From positions 62,001 to 126,000 of the forward strand of contig JAEEJK010000104.1 in NCBI GenBank assembly GCA_016281815.1: a stretch of 64,000 nt of DNA, read 5' to 3'. The position numbers and the translations under genes are program-made. Under the pieces are notes generated by a model. The model searched no databases and was not told the DNA's origin. It worked only from the letters and a program-made list of their open reading frames with translations. How positions within the stretch are numbered: the first letter of the stretch is position 1; each line of letters begins with the position of its first letter. This stretch comes from Prevotella sp. (GTDB taxonomy: Bacteria; Bacteroidota; Bacteroidia; Bacteroidales; Bacteroidaceae). Of the stretch, positions 1-10,415 are shown piece after piece.

Positions 1-92
1 CGGGACCTTATTACAAATGGAGCGAATTTAGGTCATATTTCCTCCAAAAATTAGACAATTTCAAAATCTGATATCCATAAACAGTTAAAAAA

Positions 93-668
93 ATGAGAAA
101 GGTAATGATGATGTTAGCCATGGCACTGATAATCATAGGCTGTGGCAAGAACGGAAAAACAACTGATGGCACGGAAGACGGCCAGGGTTCATCAGGAACG
201 ACCAAGAATGCAGCCGTCTCAGATGCCGACCGCCAGAGCGATGAGTATATCGTCTCCCGTGTGCAGTCCATCTATGATGACATTTTTGCTGAATACAACA
301 AAGCCAACGAAGATGAGAGCACACCCACATCTTCTCCTGATGAGAAATACTGCAGTGACGATTGGAACAAGGCATTGCAAGCGGTTTCGGATTATGACCA
401 GCAGAACCATCCTGACGACATCGGCTTCTTTGAGGCAGACTATTGGGTGATGGGTCAGGATTTCGGCGATCTCTCCGTGAGCGACATCCAAGTGGTGGAA
501 CACGATGGCAACAAAGCGAAAGTGCAATTCGACCTGCACAACGACGGAGAGATTATTCCCGTCCGTTTGGACCTACAGTTTGAGCGTGGCGACTGGTTCA
601 TAGACGATTTCTATGAAATCGACCATGAATACGACTGGAAAAAGGACATGAAAGAGTATGTAAAATAG
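93..668 (+). CDS. Small lipoprotein, hypothetical
   Basis: ORF with N-terminal hydrophobic segment and lipobox-like IIIGC; acidic mature part; stop abuts a heptad repeat. Confidence 0.75.
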   Translation: MRKVMMMLAMALIIIGCGKNGKTTDGTEDGQGSSGTTKNAAVSDADRQSDEYIVSRVQSIYDDIFAEYNKANEDESTPTSSPDEKYCSDDWNKALQAVSDYDQQNHPDDIGFFEADYWVMGQDFGDLSVSDIQVVEHDGNKAKVQFDLHNDGEIIPVRLDLQFERGDWFIDDFYEIDHEYDWKKDMKEYVK

Positions 669-699
669 AGGTGAGAGGTAAGAGGTGAGAGGTGAGAGA
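668..699. repeat. 7-bp tandem repeat (GTGAGAG)n filling the gap between two convergent stop codons
   Basis: gag gtgagag gtaagag gtgagag gtgagag read directly; flanking stops at 666-668 (+) and 700-702 (-). Confidence 0.9.
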
Positions 700-1806
700 T
701 TACCTCAGATAGTCGGTGACGATGTATTTACGCAGTTGTTCCTTAGGGATGGCCAAATGTGTGATGCCGTCGGCAAATGACCCGATCTGATAGGGTTGGA
801 AACTGAACACTACCTCATCCTCCATGAGAGCAGCCTGAGGCAGGTCGTAATGACTCACATCATAATCCCTGCCTCCCAGTTTCTCAGCCAAGATTCCACG
901 AACCTTTCTGATGTCGCCAGCACGGAACAACTCGTTGTTGGTAAGGACTTTCATATTCCTCAGGTCAAACGTCACATACCGCTCTATGGGGAAATCATGT
1001 GCCCCATACGCATAGAAATTGGTAGAGATGAAATAGGTGACATACCTGTCGGATATGAATCTCGGCGACATGAAAATTCGCAGGTAACTGAGCGGGAAAG
1101 AGAAATCTTGGTTTTTGAGATAGTATACCTGACGCATGTACATATCCCTGAAATGGTCGACAATGGCTTGTCCGTCTGAGATATCCTCTATCTCAAAAGC
1201 ATCCGGGTGAGCCTTTCGTATCATCTCTGTGGGCAGCATCCCCTTGTTGAGGTTTTTCTCCAGATAGACATCATCATAATAGAGCATGTCCATATTGGTG
1301 AATGAATCCACGAAATTGATGATCCAGTATCTCAGGTGGTCCCATAGTTCACCTTCTGCAGAAGGAAAATCGACAAGGATCTTATAGCCGAAGTTGTTGG
1401 TATCGCATGCCTTGAAGTTGCAGGGAGAGACAGACTCGCACCTGGTGAACAGTTGTGGGTATTTGTTGGTGACCAGCATGCTGTCATTGCCCATTTCCGC
1501 CAATGGTCTTCTCACCCTCTCCAGTCCGAGGTCTCCACAGATGTCCCCATTCTGATACAGGGTGTCAGCAGGCAGGGCCGGTCCGATGATGGACGTCTCC
1601 CTCTTCTCCGACATCATGGAAAGGAAATGAACTTTCTCATAATCCTCATACAAGAGATAGTATTCCACCCCTCCGATATTCATCAAGGAATCGGATGTGG
1701 CATTCCTTATATCATCAACAAAGCCGGCATATTGTTGTGCCTTTGCAGCGGATGATACCAATAATATAGAAAGTAGAAAAAAGTATCTCAAACTGTTCGT
1801 ATCCAA
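700..1806 (-). CDS. Secreted DUF3298/RsiV-like protein
   Basis: Signal peptide; C-terminal YFISTNFYAYGAHDFPIERYVTFDLRNMKVLTNNELF resembles DUF3298; ORF-track start is a TTG codon. Confidence 0.6.
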   Translation of the reverse strand: MDTNSLRYFFLLSILLVSSAAKAQQYAGFVDDIRNATSDSLMNIGGVEYYLLYEDYEKVHFLSMMSEKRETSIIGPALPADTLYQNGDICGDLGLERVRRPLAEMGNDSMLVTNKYPQLFTRCESVSPCNFKACDTNNFGYKILVDFPSAEGELWDHLRYWIINFVDSFTNMDMLYYDDVYLEKNLNKGMLPTEMIRKAHPDAFEIEDISDGQAIVDHFRDMYMRQVYYLKNQDFSFPLSYLRIFMSPRFISDRYVTYFISTNFYAYGAHDFPIERYVTFDLRNMKVLTNNELFRAGDIRKVRGILAEKLGGRDYDVSHYDLPQAALMEDEVVFSFQPYQIGSFADGITHLAIPKEQLRKYIVTDYLR

Positions 1807-1809
1807 TTA

Positions 1810-2913
1810 TCAATTATCAAATCTGTTGATGGCCTCTGCGACCGTTTCCGCCTCCTCATCGCTCAACTCCGGTCCAATGGGCAGGCTCAGTTCGTGGGCA
1901 TGAATATCATCCGTGACCGGTAAGTGCATGCCATTCCACTGCTTATAACAAATCTGCCGGTGAGGCGGAGTCGGATAATGCACTTGAGTCTCTATCCCCT
2001 GGCGAAGAAGATAAGCCTGAAGTCTGTCTCTATCGTCTGCCAGCACAGGAAAGATGTGCCAGACATTCTGTCTCTCAGGCATGTCTGCCGGCAGATGAAC
2101 CGACGGATGGTTCAGCATGGAGTTGTAGACATCCGCAATACACCTGCGTCTGTCATTATCCTCTTCCAAATGTCTTAACCGAACACGAAGGATGGCAGCC
2201 TGCAACTCATCCATCCGTGAGTTGCGGCCAATCTTTGAAAACTCATATTTTTTAGGAGAACCATAATTTCTCAATATTCTGACCATTTCCGCCAACTCCT
2301 TATCATCTGTCGTCACAGCCCCGGCATCCCCCAATGCTCCAAGATTCTTGGTCGGATAAAAACTATGACCAGCAGCATTTCCCAGCGTCCCTGTCATCCT
2401 GTTTTCAAAACGGCATCCATGAGCCTGCGCGTTATCCTCCACCAGCAAAAGGCCATATTTCCTACACAAATTGCCGATATGTTCGGTATAAGCGCATCTG
2501 CCATACAGATGTACAATCATCACCGATTTTGTGCGCGGAGTGATGTGCTGCTCTATCAGTTGGTCATCCATCAGCAGCGTTTCGGCCTTTGGTTCGACCA
2601 GAACCGGTTTCAGGTGATTTTCGGTGATGGCAAGAATGGAAGCGATGTAGGTATTGGCCGGTACGATGACCTCATCGCCAGGCTTCAGTAGTCCCATCTC
2701 CATATATGCCCTATAAATCAATGTAAGGGCATCCAGACCATTTCCCACACCCACACAGTATCCGGCATGCAGGTAATCAGCATATTCTTGTTCGAAGCAC
2801 TGCAACTCAGGTCCCAGCAAGAACCATCCTGAGTCAACGACCCTATTGGTCGCTTCCAGGATCTCCTGCCTGTACCTTTGCGTGCGCTTAGCCAAACTGA
2901 TATACTGAATCAT
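1810..2913 (-). CDS. DegT/DnrJ/EryC1/StrS family sugar aminotransferase
   Basis: MIQYISLAKRTQRYRQEI..., VGVGNGLDALTLIYRA, GDEVIVPANTYIASI, SFYPTKNLGALGDAGAV; internal Met preferred as start. Confidence 0.92.
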   Translation of the reverse strand: MIQYISLAKRTQRYRQEILEATNRVVDSGWFLLGPELQCFEQEYADYLHAGYCVGVGNGLDALTLIYRAYMEMGLLKPGDEVIVPANTYIASILAITENHLKPVLVEPKAETLLMDDQLIEQHITPRTKSVMIVHLYGRCAYTEHIGNLCRKYGLLLVEDNAQAHGCRFENRMTGTLGNAAGHSFYPTKNLGALGDAGAVTTDDKELAEMVRILRNYGSPKKYEFSKIGRNSRMDELQAAILRVRLRHLEEDNDRRRCIADVYNSMLNHPSVHLPADMPERQNVWHIFPVLADDRDRLQAYLLRQGIETQVHYPTPPHRQICYKQWNGMHLPVTDDIHAHELSLPIGPELSDEEAETVAEAINRFDN

Positions 2914-3170
2914 CGTGCAAAAGTACGAATAAGCGAGAGGAAAGCAAAATAAAAACACATATTTATTTTTCTTTCCCGGGGGAGAGGACTTTTGGTGAAG
3001 CGTGAGAACACAGCATTACTATTTCAACACAGAGTCACAGAGATACAGTGAGTAATAGTTTCTTAGTGTTGAACATCATTCGAATAAGGCACGAAAGACA
3101 AGAGTGAATGTTAAAAAACGAAGAAAAATGCGTATAAGCAGCCTCAAGGCAAAAAAATGAACGATTTCAT

Positions 3171-3201
3171 TTTGTTCTGCGCTTGATTTGCATTATCTTT
3201 G
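3171..3201 (+). promoter_or_regulatory. Bacteroidetes-type promoter (TTTG-N19-TATCTTTG)
   Basis: TTTG at 3171 and TATCTTTG at 3194, upstream of the OMP gene. Confidence 0.6.
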
Positions 3202-3269
3202 CAGTCAAATTCGCGGGGAAGCACGTTTTTCTGGCTGCTTTCCGCCATGCATTCAGATAAAAAGATGAT

Positions 3270-4025
3270 ATGAAAAGAATATTGTTCTTTGTTTTTACAG
3301 CCATTCTGTCCTGTCCAGCCATGCATGCCCAAGAAGTCAGGTATGACTCCAACGGCCGTCAGGATCCCTCTACGATATGGGTGAACAAAGTGGATGGCAA
3401 CGAGGAATGGCGTGATGAGAACAGATGGCATGACCCATTCGACATCTACGCCGGTCCTGTAGTCGGTGTTGCCGCCTCCAATCTGACAGAATATGACAGC
3501 AAGTTTTATTTTGGTCCCTACATAGGCGGAATTCTGCAGGCTTATTTCAACAATCATTTCGGCATGAGTCTTGAATTTGCCTATTCCCGCCAAGGAGCCC
3601 GCGACGCATGGGCCAACTTCATGTCTGAAGATGATATCCAGATCAAGGATGATGAAGGAAACGTGGTGGGCAACAGGGCAAGAGGTCCTTATGAGTATCG
3701 TTTCGACTATATCAACACCTTATATAAATTGCGTTACTATCCCATCCGCCATTTCAATATCTATACAGGCTTTCTCTTTGGTGTCCACGTAGGAGCCAAG
3801 TGTAGTCTGGATGGAGACGACAGGGACATCAAGAGCCACCTTCGCAAGCGAGCCGCCCACATCATTGGCGGTATCGGATATGAATTGAACAACCTTTCCT
3901 TTGAGTGCTACTATGGTCTTCCGATTTCAAAACTTGCCAAATCCGACCAAGGTAAAAGGGTGCTGCGCAATGCCCATGAGCAGACTATCATGCTGACAGT
4001 GGGCTACCGAATTAAACTGTATTAA
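3270..4025 (+). CDS. Outer-membrane beta-barrel protein (PorT-like)
   Basis: Signal peptide; alternating amphipathic strands; DIYAGPVVGVAASNL, FGPYIGGILQAYFNNHFGMSLEFAYSRQGA. Confidence 0.7.
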   Translation: MKRILFFVFTAILSCPAMHAQEVRYDSNGRQDPSTIWVNKVDGNEEWRDENRWHDPFDIYAGPVVGVAASNLTEYDSKFYFGPYIGGILQAYFNNHFGMSLEFAYSRQGARDAWANFMSEDDIQIKDDEGNVVGNRARGPYEYRFDYINTLYKLRYYPIRHFNIYTGFLFGVHVGAKCSLDGDDRDIKSHLRKRAAHIIGGIGYELNNLSFECYYGLPISKLAKSDQGKRVLRNAHEQTIMLTVGYRIKLY

Positions 4026-4048
4026 AGAAGGTATTTTTTATTAGATAT

Positions 4049-4078
4049 AAAAAGACGGGGGTTGTTTCCCGTCTTTTT
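4049..4078 (+). terminator. Rho-independent terminator
   Basis: AAAAAGACGGG-loop-CCCGTCTTTTT then T-rich. Confidence 0.85.
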
Positions 4079-4240
4079 CTTTTTTCGTTCAGACAGGAGC
4101 GTCATAAGAAAACAGGCAAAAATTTATCAAAAATAAGAAATTCAAAACAAAAAGACAAAATTTTCATAGAAAACCTTTCTATTTGACACAATAATTTAGT
4201 ATTTTTGCACGTTTTAATATCAAAACCAAATTATATCTAT

Positions 4241-6097
4241 ATGTGTGGAATTGTTGGATACATAGGAGCGCGGGAGGCATTTCCCATACTCATAGAAGGG
4301 CTTAAGCGACTGGAATATCGCGGTTATGACTCAGCGGGAGTAGCCTTGATCAACAGCGATCATGAAATGAGTATATACAAAGAAAAAGGCAAGGTTTCCA
4401 ATTTGGAACAACGAGCAGTGGGCCACGACACCAGCGGCAGCACCGGCATCGCCCACACTCGTTGGGCGACCCATGGTGAGCCCTCCTCCGTCAACGCCCA
4501 TCCCCATTTATCAGAAAGCGGCAGACTCGCGTTGGTGCACAACGGCATCATAGAGAACTACGGCAATATCAAAGAATATCTGACGGGGAAAGGCTATCAT
4601 TTCAAGAGCAGCACAGACACGGAAGTGCTCGTACAGTTGATAGAGTTTGTCCAGCAGCGTTTCCATCTTGAATTAGGCCTTGCCGTACTGTATGCCCTCC
4701 GCCGTGTGGTGGGCGCCTATGCCATAGCCGTTCTCGACCGAGAGCATCCCGACGAGATCATCTGCGCAAGGAAAAGCAGTCCGCTGGTCGTGGGTATCGG
4801 AGAGAACAACTCAGAGTATTTTCTTGCCTCAGACGCCCTTCCCATTGTGGGATATACCAAGCACATCCTGTATCTCAACGATGAGGAAGTGGCCGTAATC
4901 CGTTGCGGAAAGGAAATCACCATCAAGAACCTGGCCAACTCACGCGATCAAGTAGCCCCCAATGTCCACGATGTGGATATCGACCTCGACAAATTGGAAA
5001 AAGGAGGCTATCCTCATTATATGCTCAAGGAGATTTTCGAGCAACCCCGTTGCATTTCAGACTGCATGAGGGGTCGCCTGATGCCGTCAGAGCATAGGAT
5101 TGTGCTGAGTGCCATCCATTTGCATCGCGACCGACTATTGAATGCCGGCCGTTTCATCATTGTAGCCTGCGGCACCTCCTGGCACGCCGGGCTTATCGGC
5201 AAGCAGATGATTGAGCAATTCTGCCAAGTGCCTGTCGAGGTAGAGTATGCGAGCGAATTCAGGTATCGGAATCCCGTCATCAGGCAAGACGATGTAGTGA
5301 TAGCCATCTCTCAAAGCGGAGAGACAGCCGACACGCTGGCAGCCTTTGCGCTCGCGAAGGAAAAAGGCGCTTTATGTTTTGGCATTGTCAACTCTGTCGG
5401 TTCGAGCATAGCCCGTGCCTCCGACACAGGCATATACATCCACGTAGGTCCGGAGATCGGAGTAGCATCCACCAAAGCCTTCACGGGTCAGGTGACTGTC
5501 CTCACGCTATTTGCCCTTGCACTTGGTCATGAGATGGGAGTACTTTCACAGAAACTATATGAGGAACATATCGAGGAACTGGCCCGTATACCCGAAAAAA
5601 TCAAACAGATTCTTGAGCATAATGATTACATCCGTGATCTTGCACGCACCTTGACCTATGCCCGCAACACCCTATATATGGGCCGTGGCATGAACTACCC
5701 CGTAGCCTTGGAAGGAGCGCTCAAGTTGAAGGAAATCAGTTACATACATGCCGAAGGGTATCCTGCTGCCGAGATGAAGCATGGTCCCATAGCGTTGGTT
5801 GACGAGAACATGCCTGTCGTGTTTGTCGCCACCCACCATCGCCTGTACAAGAAAATCATCAGCAACATCCAGGAGGTCATCGCCCGGAACGGGCGCATCA
5901 TCGCCATCGTCACCGAGGGCGACCAAGAAGTAAAGGCACTCTCCTCCTTTGTCATCGAGATTCCCGAGACATTGGAGACCTTAGCGCCCCTTCTTTCCGT
6001 CATCCCCCTGCAACTGATAGCCTATCATGTGGCTGTAGCAAAAGGTCTGAATGTAGACCAGCCCCGCAATTTGGCCAAAAGTGTGACGGTGGAATAA
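4241..6097 (+). CDS. glmS: Glutamine-fructose-6-phosphate aminotransferase (isomerizing)
   Basis: MCGIVGYIG catalytic N-terminus; two SIS domains; C-terminal DQPRNLAKSVTVE. Confidence 0.98.
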   Translation: MCGIVGYIGAREAFPILIEGLKRLEYRGYDSAGVALINSDHEMSIYKEKGKVSNLEQRAVGHDTSGSTGIAHTRWATHGEPSSVNAHPHLSESGRLALVHNGIIENYGNIKEYLTGKGYHFKSSTDTEVLVQLIEFVQQRFHLELGLAVLYALRRVVGAYAIAVLDREHPDEIICARKSSPLVVGIGENNSEYFLASDALPIVGYTKHILYLNDEEVAVIRCGKEITIKNLANSRDQVAPNVHDVDIDLDKLEKGGYPHYMLKEIFEQPRCISDCMRGRLMPSEHRIVLSAIHLHRDRLLNAGRFIIVACGTSWHAGLIGKQMIEQFCQVPVEVEYASEFRYRNPVIRQDDVVIAISQSGETADTLAAFALAKEKGALCFGIVNSVGSSIARASDTGIYIHVGPEIGVASTKAFTGQVTVLTLFALALGHEMGVLSQKLYEEHIEELARIPEKIKQILEHNDYIRDLARTLTYARNTLYMGRGMNYPVALEGALKLKEISYIHAEGYPAAEMKHGPIALVDENMPVVFVATHHRLYKKIISNIQEVIARNGRIIAIVTEGDQEVKALSSFVIEIPETLETLAPLLSVIPLQLIAYHVAVAKGLNVDQPRNLAKSVTVE

Positions 6098-6103
6098 GGA
6101 TTA

Positions 6104-6185
6104 GTTCATAGTGCATAGTGCATAGTTCATAGTTTATGTGAACTCACAACTATGAACTATGCACTATGAACTGTGAACTATGAAA
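6104..6185. repeat. 7-bp tandem repeats (GTTCATA/GTGCATA) arranged as inverted arms between convergent stops
   Basis: Left arm gttcata gtgcata gtgcata gttcata (6104-6131); right arm tatgaac tatgcac tatgaac tgtgaac tatgaaa (6151-6185). Confidence 0.9.
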
Positions 6186-6190
6186 GTGAA

Positions 6191-7504
6191 CTATTTTCCG
6201 ATGCAGTGGTATTCGAAGCCATATTCGGCCAATTCCTCTGCATCGTAGATGTTGCGTCCATCGATGACGAGGGCGTTGCGCATGGTCTTTTTCATGACGC
6301 CCCAACTTGGCAGTCGGAATAGTTTCCACTCCGTAAGCATGAGCATGGCATCTGCATCGAGGACGGCATCATACATGTCCTTGGCATATTCAACCACATC
6401 GCCGAGGCGTCTCTTGCACTCATCCATGGCAACGGGGTCGAACACCCTGACCTTGCATCCTGCTTTCAGCAGCAAGTCGATGGTTACCAGCGAGGTAGCC
6501 TCTCTCATGTCGTCTGTCTCCGGTTTGAAAGATAACCCCCAAACGGCAATGGTCTTACCCTCTAACTGTCCATCCAAACATTTGCTGAGTTTGGAGAACA
6601 CGACCGTTTTCTGATGCTCATTAACCTCCTCAACAGCCTTGAGGACCTTCATCTCGTATCCGTTTTTCTCAGCGGTCTTGATGAGAGCCTTGACATCTTT
6701 GGGGAAGCAACTGCCACCATATCCACATCCTGGATAAAGGAATTTTCTTCCGATGCGAGTATCCGCTCCGATACCTCTTCTGACCATCTCCACATCAGCC
6801 CCAACAATCTCACAAAGGTTGGCAATATCGTTCATAAAACTGATGCGGGTAGCCAACATGGAGTTGGCAGCATACTTAATCATCTCAGCGGAAGGAATAT
6901 CTGTGAATATCACACGGAAATTGTTGAGCATGAATGGCCTGTACAGCCTCATCATCAGAGAGCGTGCTCTTTCCGACTCCACGCCAACAATCACACGGTC
7001 GGGGCTCATGAAATCCTTGATGGCTGCACCCTCCTTCAGAAATTCAGGATTGGACGCCACATCGAAAGGAATCTGCTCTCCACGTTTTTCCAGTTCCTCC
7101 TCGATAGCAGCCTTCACTTTCATGGCCGTTCCAACGGGAACGGTGGATTTTGTCACCAGGACGGTATATTTTTTGATATTCTGTCCGAACTCTCTTGCCA
7201 CATTCAGCACATACTTAAGATCAGCAGACCCATCCTCATCGGGAGGAGTACCCACAGCGCTGAAAACCAGTGCCACATCATCGATGACATCCTTGAGACT
7301 TGTTGTGAACGTCAATCTGCCCTCGTTGGCATTTCTTTTCACCATTTCATCCAGTCCAGGCTCATAAATGGGGATTTTGCCATTTTTGAGGTTTTCTATC
7401 TTTTCCTCGTCAATGTCCACGCAGGCGACATGGACACCCATTTCTGCGAAGCATGCTCCGCTAACCAGGCCAACATAGCCTGTTCCAACTACTGCAACAT
7501 TCAT
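6191..7504 (-). CDS. ugd: UDP-glucose 6-dehydrogenase
   Basis: MNVAVVGTGYVGLVSGACFAEMG, NPEFLKEGAAIKDFMSPDRVIVG, GYGGSCFPKDVKAL. Confidence 0.95.
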   Translation of the reverse strand: MNVAVVGTGYVGLVSGACFAEMGVHVACVDIDEEKIENLKNGKIPIYEPGLDEMVKRNANEGRLTFTTSLKDVIDDVALVFSAVGTPPDEDGSADLKYVLNVAREFGQNIKKYTVLVTKSTVPVGTAMKVKAAIEEELEKRGEQIPFDVASNPEFLKEGAAIKDFMSPDRVIVGVESERARSLMMRLYRPFMLNNFRVIFTDIPSAEMIKYAANSMLATRISFMNDIANLCEIVGADVEMVRRGIGADTRIGRKFLYPGCGYGGSCFPKDVKALIKTAEKNGYEMKVLKAVEEVNEHQKTVVFSKLSKCLDGQLEGKTIAVWGLSFKPETDDMREATSLVTIDLLLKAGCKVRVFDPVAMDECKRRLGDVVEYAKDMYDAVLDADAMLMLTEWKLFRLPSWGVMKKTMRNALVIDGRNIYDAEELAEYGFEYHCIGK

Positions 7505-7520
7505 TATTTAGGAATTAAAA

Positions 7521-8093
7521 CTATTTATACAAATCGACATTGTAATCAAACGGAGAATGCAGTTCTTTCAGCAAAGGATGGTGTTTGTCCTTCTCAGAAA
7601 GGATGATTTTGTCGACCGGCAATTTCCAGTCTATATTAAGGTCAGGGTCATCCCATGCGATGCCTCCCTCACTCTCAGGATGATAGAACTCATCGCATTT
7701 GTATTGGAAAATCACCTCATCAGAAAGAACGGCAAAGCCATGTGCAAAGCCGCGTGGAATATAGAACTGCAGCCGGTTTTCTCCTGTCAGTTCTGCAGCC
7801 ACATATTTGCCATAGGTAGGTGAACCCTTCCTGATATCCACCGCCACATCCAGCACACATCCCTTCATCACCCTTACCAGTTTGCTTTGAGAGAAAGGCC
7901 ATTTCTGATAATGGAGTCCTCTGAGAACACCATACGAGGATTTGCTTTCGTTATCCTGAACGAAATCGATGGTTCTCACCAGTTTGTCAAACACTCTTTT
8001 TGAATAAGTCTCAAAAAAATATCCCCTGGCATCCTCAAAAATCCTGGGTTTCAGCAAAACTACATCTTCTATTTCTGTTTTGATTATTTCCAT
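7521..8093 (-). CDS. rfbC: dTDP-4-dehydrorhamnose 3,5-epimerase family protein
   Basis: FEDARGYFFETYSKRVF, QDNESKSSYGVLRGLHYQ, PRGFAHGFAVLSDE. Confidence 0.93.
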   Translation of the reverse strand: MEIIKTEIEDVVLLKPRIFEDARGYFFETYSKRVFDKLVRTIDFVQDNESKSSYGVLRGLHYQKWPFSQSKLVRVMKGCVLDVAVDIRKGSPTYGKYVAAELTGENRLQFYIPRGFAHGFAVLSDEVIFQYKCDEFYHPESEGGIAWDDPDLNIDWKLPVDKIILSEKDKHHPLLKELHSPFDYNVDLYK

Positions 8094-8297
8094 TTTTCTT
8101 TTGTCGGTCAATTACAACTAAGCAACTACAATACGACTGCAAAGGTACGAATAAGCAAGTGGAAAGCAAAACAAAAAGTCATTTTTTTGCTTTCTTTCCC
8201 GAGCGGGATATATAGTTTCTTCTTATCTTCTGTTTCTCTATAACTGTGTTGCAATTTATATTAAAGTGGGAGCACATAAAAACTTTGATGTTACTGA

Positions 8298-9227
8298 CTA
8301 TTTGGAAGATAATAATTCGTCGGCAACAAAAAAGGTGTCTCTTACAGCATAAAAAGCGCATTTTTGACATAACAGGCGGTTGGTCTCATCTACTGAAACA
8401 GAGCCATCATAAGAAATCTCTTTTTTTGACAAAATATGATCAGCCTTAATGCCTACTATACTGATATGCGCAAGGGGCGAAATAATGGATTCAAAAAGAG
8501 TGCAGGCTGCGACATATTTCCCGACTCCATAACATAGGTGCCAATTGTCCCAGGTAAGATACATATCAGTGTTCAGGGATGTATTTCTAGCATTCTGAAT
8601 GGCAATGCCTACAGGAATGATGTGCGTGATATCAAATTCTTTCATTATCCTTCTTGCACACTCTACATTTCCTTTCAATTCTCTGGGAGTAGAATTCACA
8701 TTGTGTCCCCATGGCATCTGATATGAGATGATAACATTGGAGTTCAGGCATTCTGACTTGACGATTTCCAACAATTGCGGCAAACTTGTCTCAAAAGAAT
8801 CCCATTCATAAGATTTTCCACTATATTGCAATAGGATAATCATATCCCAATTTTGTTTAAGGATTTTCCCTAATTTTTGCTTGTTTTCCATTTGAATGCT
8901 TCCTGTCACCCTGTCAAAGTTCACGATGGCTCCACTTTGATATTTGTTGATCCAATCCTCAAAACCACCACCATTGATAACACCATTGTAAACACACAAT
9001 TGTTTTTTATTGATTTTGGCTGCAGTCACCAATTCGTCAAGATATGTTGTGGCATCGACAGAATAACTATTTCCCAAAATCAACACCCTCAAATCATGAT
9101 CAAGAAACACCTCATACCCTTTGTGATCCTCTGTTTCCTCAAACACATTATCTGAAGAACATGAGACTACAGATATACACATCATCCATAGAACAGCAGC
9201 AACCAAAAGTCGGAAAATTCTTCTCAT
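8298..9227 (-). CDS. DUF4886 (SGNH-like) lipoprotein
   Basis: VLILGNSYSVDATTYLDELV, MIILLQYSGKSYEW, WDNWHLCYGVGKYVAACTLFESI; lipobox VSC. Confidence 0.8.
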   Translation of the reverse strand: MRRIFRLLVAAVLWMMCISVVSCSSDNVFEETEDHKGYEVFLDHDLRVLILGNSYSVDATTYLDELVTAAKINKKQLCVYNGVINGGGFEDWINKYQSGAIVNFDRVTGSIQMENKQKLGKILKQNWDMIILLQYSGKSYEWDSFETSLPQLLEIVKSECLNSNVIISYQMPWGHNVNSTPRELKGNVECARRIMKEFDITHIIPVGIAIQNARNTSLNTDMYLTWDNWHLCYGVGKYVAACTLFESIISPLAHISIVGIKADHILSKKEISYDGSVSVDETNRLLCQKCAFYAVRDTFFVADELLSSK

Positions 9228-9239
9228 TATAAAGCAAAT

Positions 9240-9330
9240 ATCTGTTATTCCAATTAGGTCGGCGAGGTTTCCCCTGCTTCCCCCCTTACGATACGTGCAA
9301 GCGACTTTCACCGCACACTGCTCTCGTAAT
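9240..9330 (-). mobile_element. Group II intron 3'-end remnant (domain V/VI), no RT ORF
   Basis: Minus strand GAGAGCAGTGTGCGGTGAAAGTCGCTTGCACGTATCGTAAGGGGGGAAGCAGGGGAAACCTCGCCGACCTAAT matches domain V (AGC triad, GUGUGCGG-UGAAA-GUCGC..GCACGU) followed by a domain VI-like hairpin. Confidence 0.7.
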
Positions 9331-9502
9331 TCTAGCCTATTTATTTAATACTAAAATGAAAAATGTGAGGCTTTATAACAACAACTCTTTGGTTACCAGA
9401 GAGAAATGCGCTATATTTGTAGTGCAAATTCCAAACAAAACCACACATGCGCAAAATTAGTCATTTTGCAGTTTGCAACCAAAATAATTCAGAGAAAATT
9501 CA

Positions 9503-10110
9503 CTACTCCACAGTAAAAAACTTCAAGCTGGAGGCCCAATCCATCAGCTCGTGGAAGCAAAAGTGGCTGTCGCCACGCACCGTGATGACGGTCTTCGGCC
9601 ATGCCGCCCGCAGGCAGGTGATGAGCCAGAGAATGGTGTCCTTGAAGCTGACGGTCTTAATCCTGCGGCCGGACTTGAGCAGCGGCAGGATCATCTGGGT
9701 CCTGGCGCATGCGGTCGCAGTTGTTGACATCCTCGTAGCCCATGCATATTTGGAATATGCGGGTCATGATGACTTCCGTGAGGCTGTGGCGAACCAGATA
9801 AGCAGTGCGCCTGTATTCTATGCAACTGGCCAACTGACAGGTCAACGACAGGTGTTCCTCTTCCCTTTGGAGAAGTAGCAGGCCGCCATGTGAGGACAGG
9901 TTCATGGCATCGGTCGTGGCAGCATTGAACGACCGCTGGATGCTCTTCATCACCGGCCAATTGCTGTTGGCCATCCTCACCTTCTTGTAAAGCACGTTGC
10001 TCTTGCTGAAGCATTCAGTCTCTCCACCGGTTCGTCGAGGCCGTAGCGAGCGATGAGCTTGGGGTTGCTCTTGAGCGGGATGATGCAGGGCAGGTTTTGC
10101 AAATAGTTTT
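9503..10110 (-). pseudogene. Fragmented and rearranged IS1380-type transposase
   Basis: SSHGGLLLLQREEEHLSLT...RRTAYLVRHSLTEVIMTRIFQICMGYEDVNNCDRMRQDP, RIKTVSFKDTILWLITCLRAAWPKTVITVRGDSHFCFHELMDW and LKSNPKLIARYG, in different frames. Confidence 0.72.
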
Positions 10111-10415
10111 TCTTACTGATGAAAAAAGGTTTAGGTGCTCCTTTATTAATGTTAGCCGATAAAGACAGTGTGTGGACTTAACTTACAAATATATATATGA
10201 TTTGCAGTCTGCATATACTAATAAATGTTATGATTTGGAATAAAATGATAATAAGATTGGAAGAATTAATAACTTTGCAATCACTAACTCACACAACTAC
10301 ATCGAAATCGAAAGAGAATGAAAGAATTGTAAGAAGAAACACTACATTTTTTGATGTATTACTGACAAAAAACTCTATTTTTTCCGATTTCGGATAATTG
10401 GTTAATTAACAATAA

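Noticed and set aside
4205-4240. Upstream start for glmS (MHVLISKPNYIY)
   Set aside because: GlmS requires an N-terminal Cys after Met processing, so the start is MCGIVGYIG at 4241.
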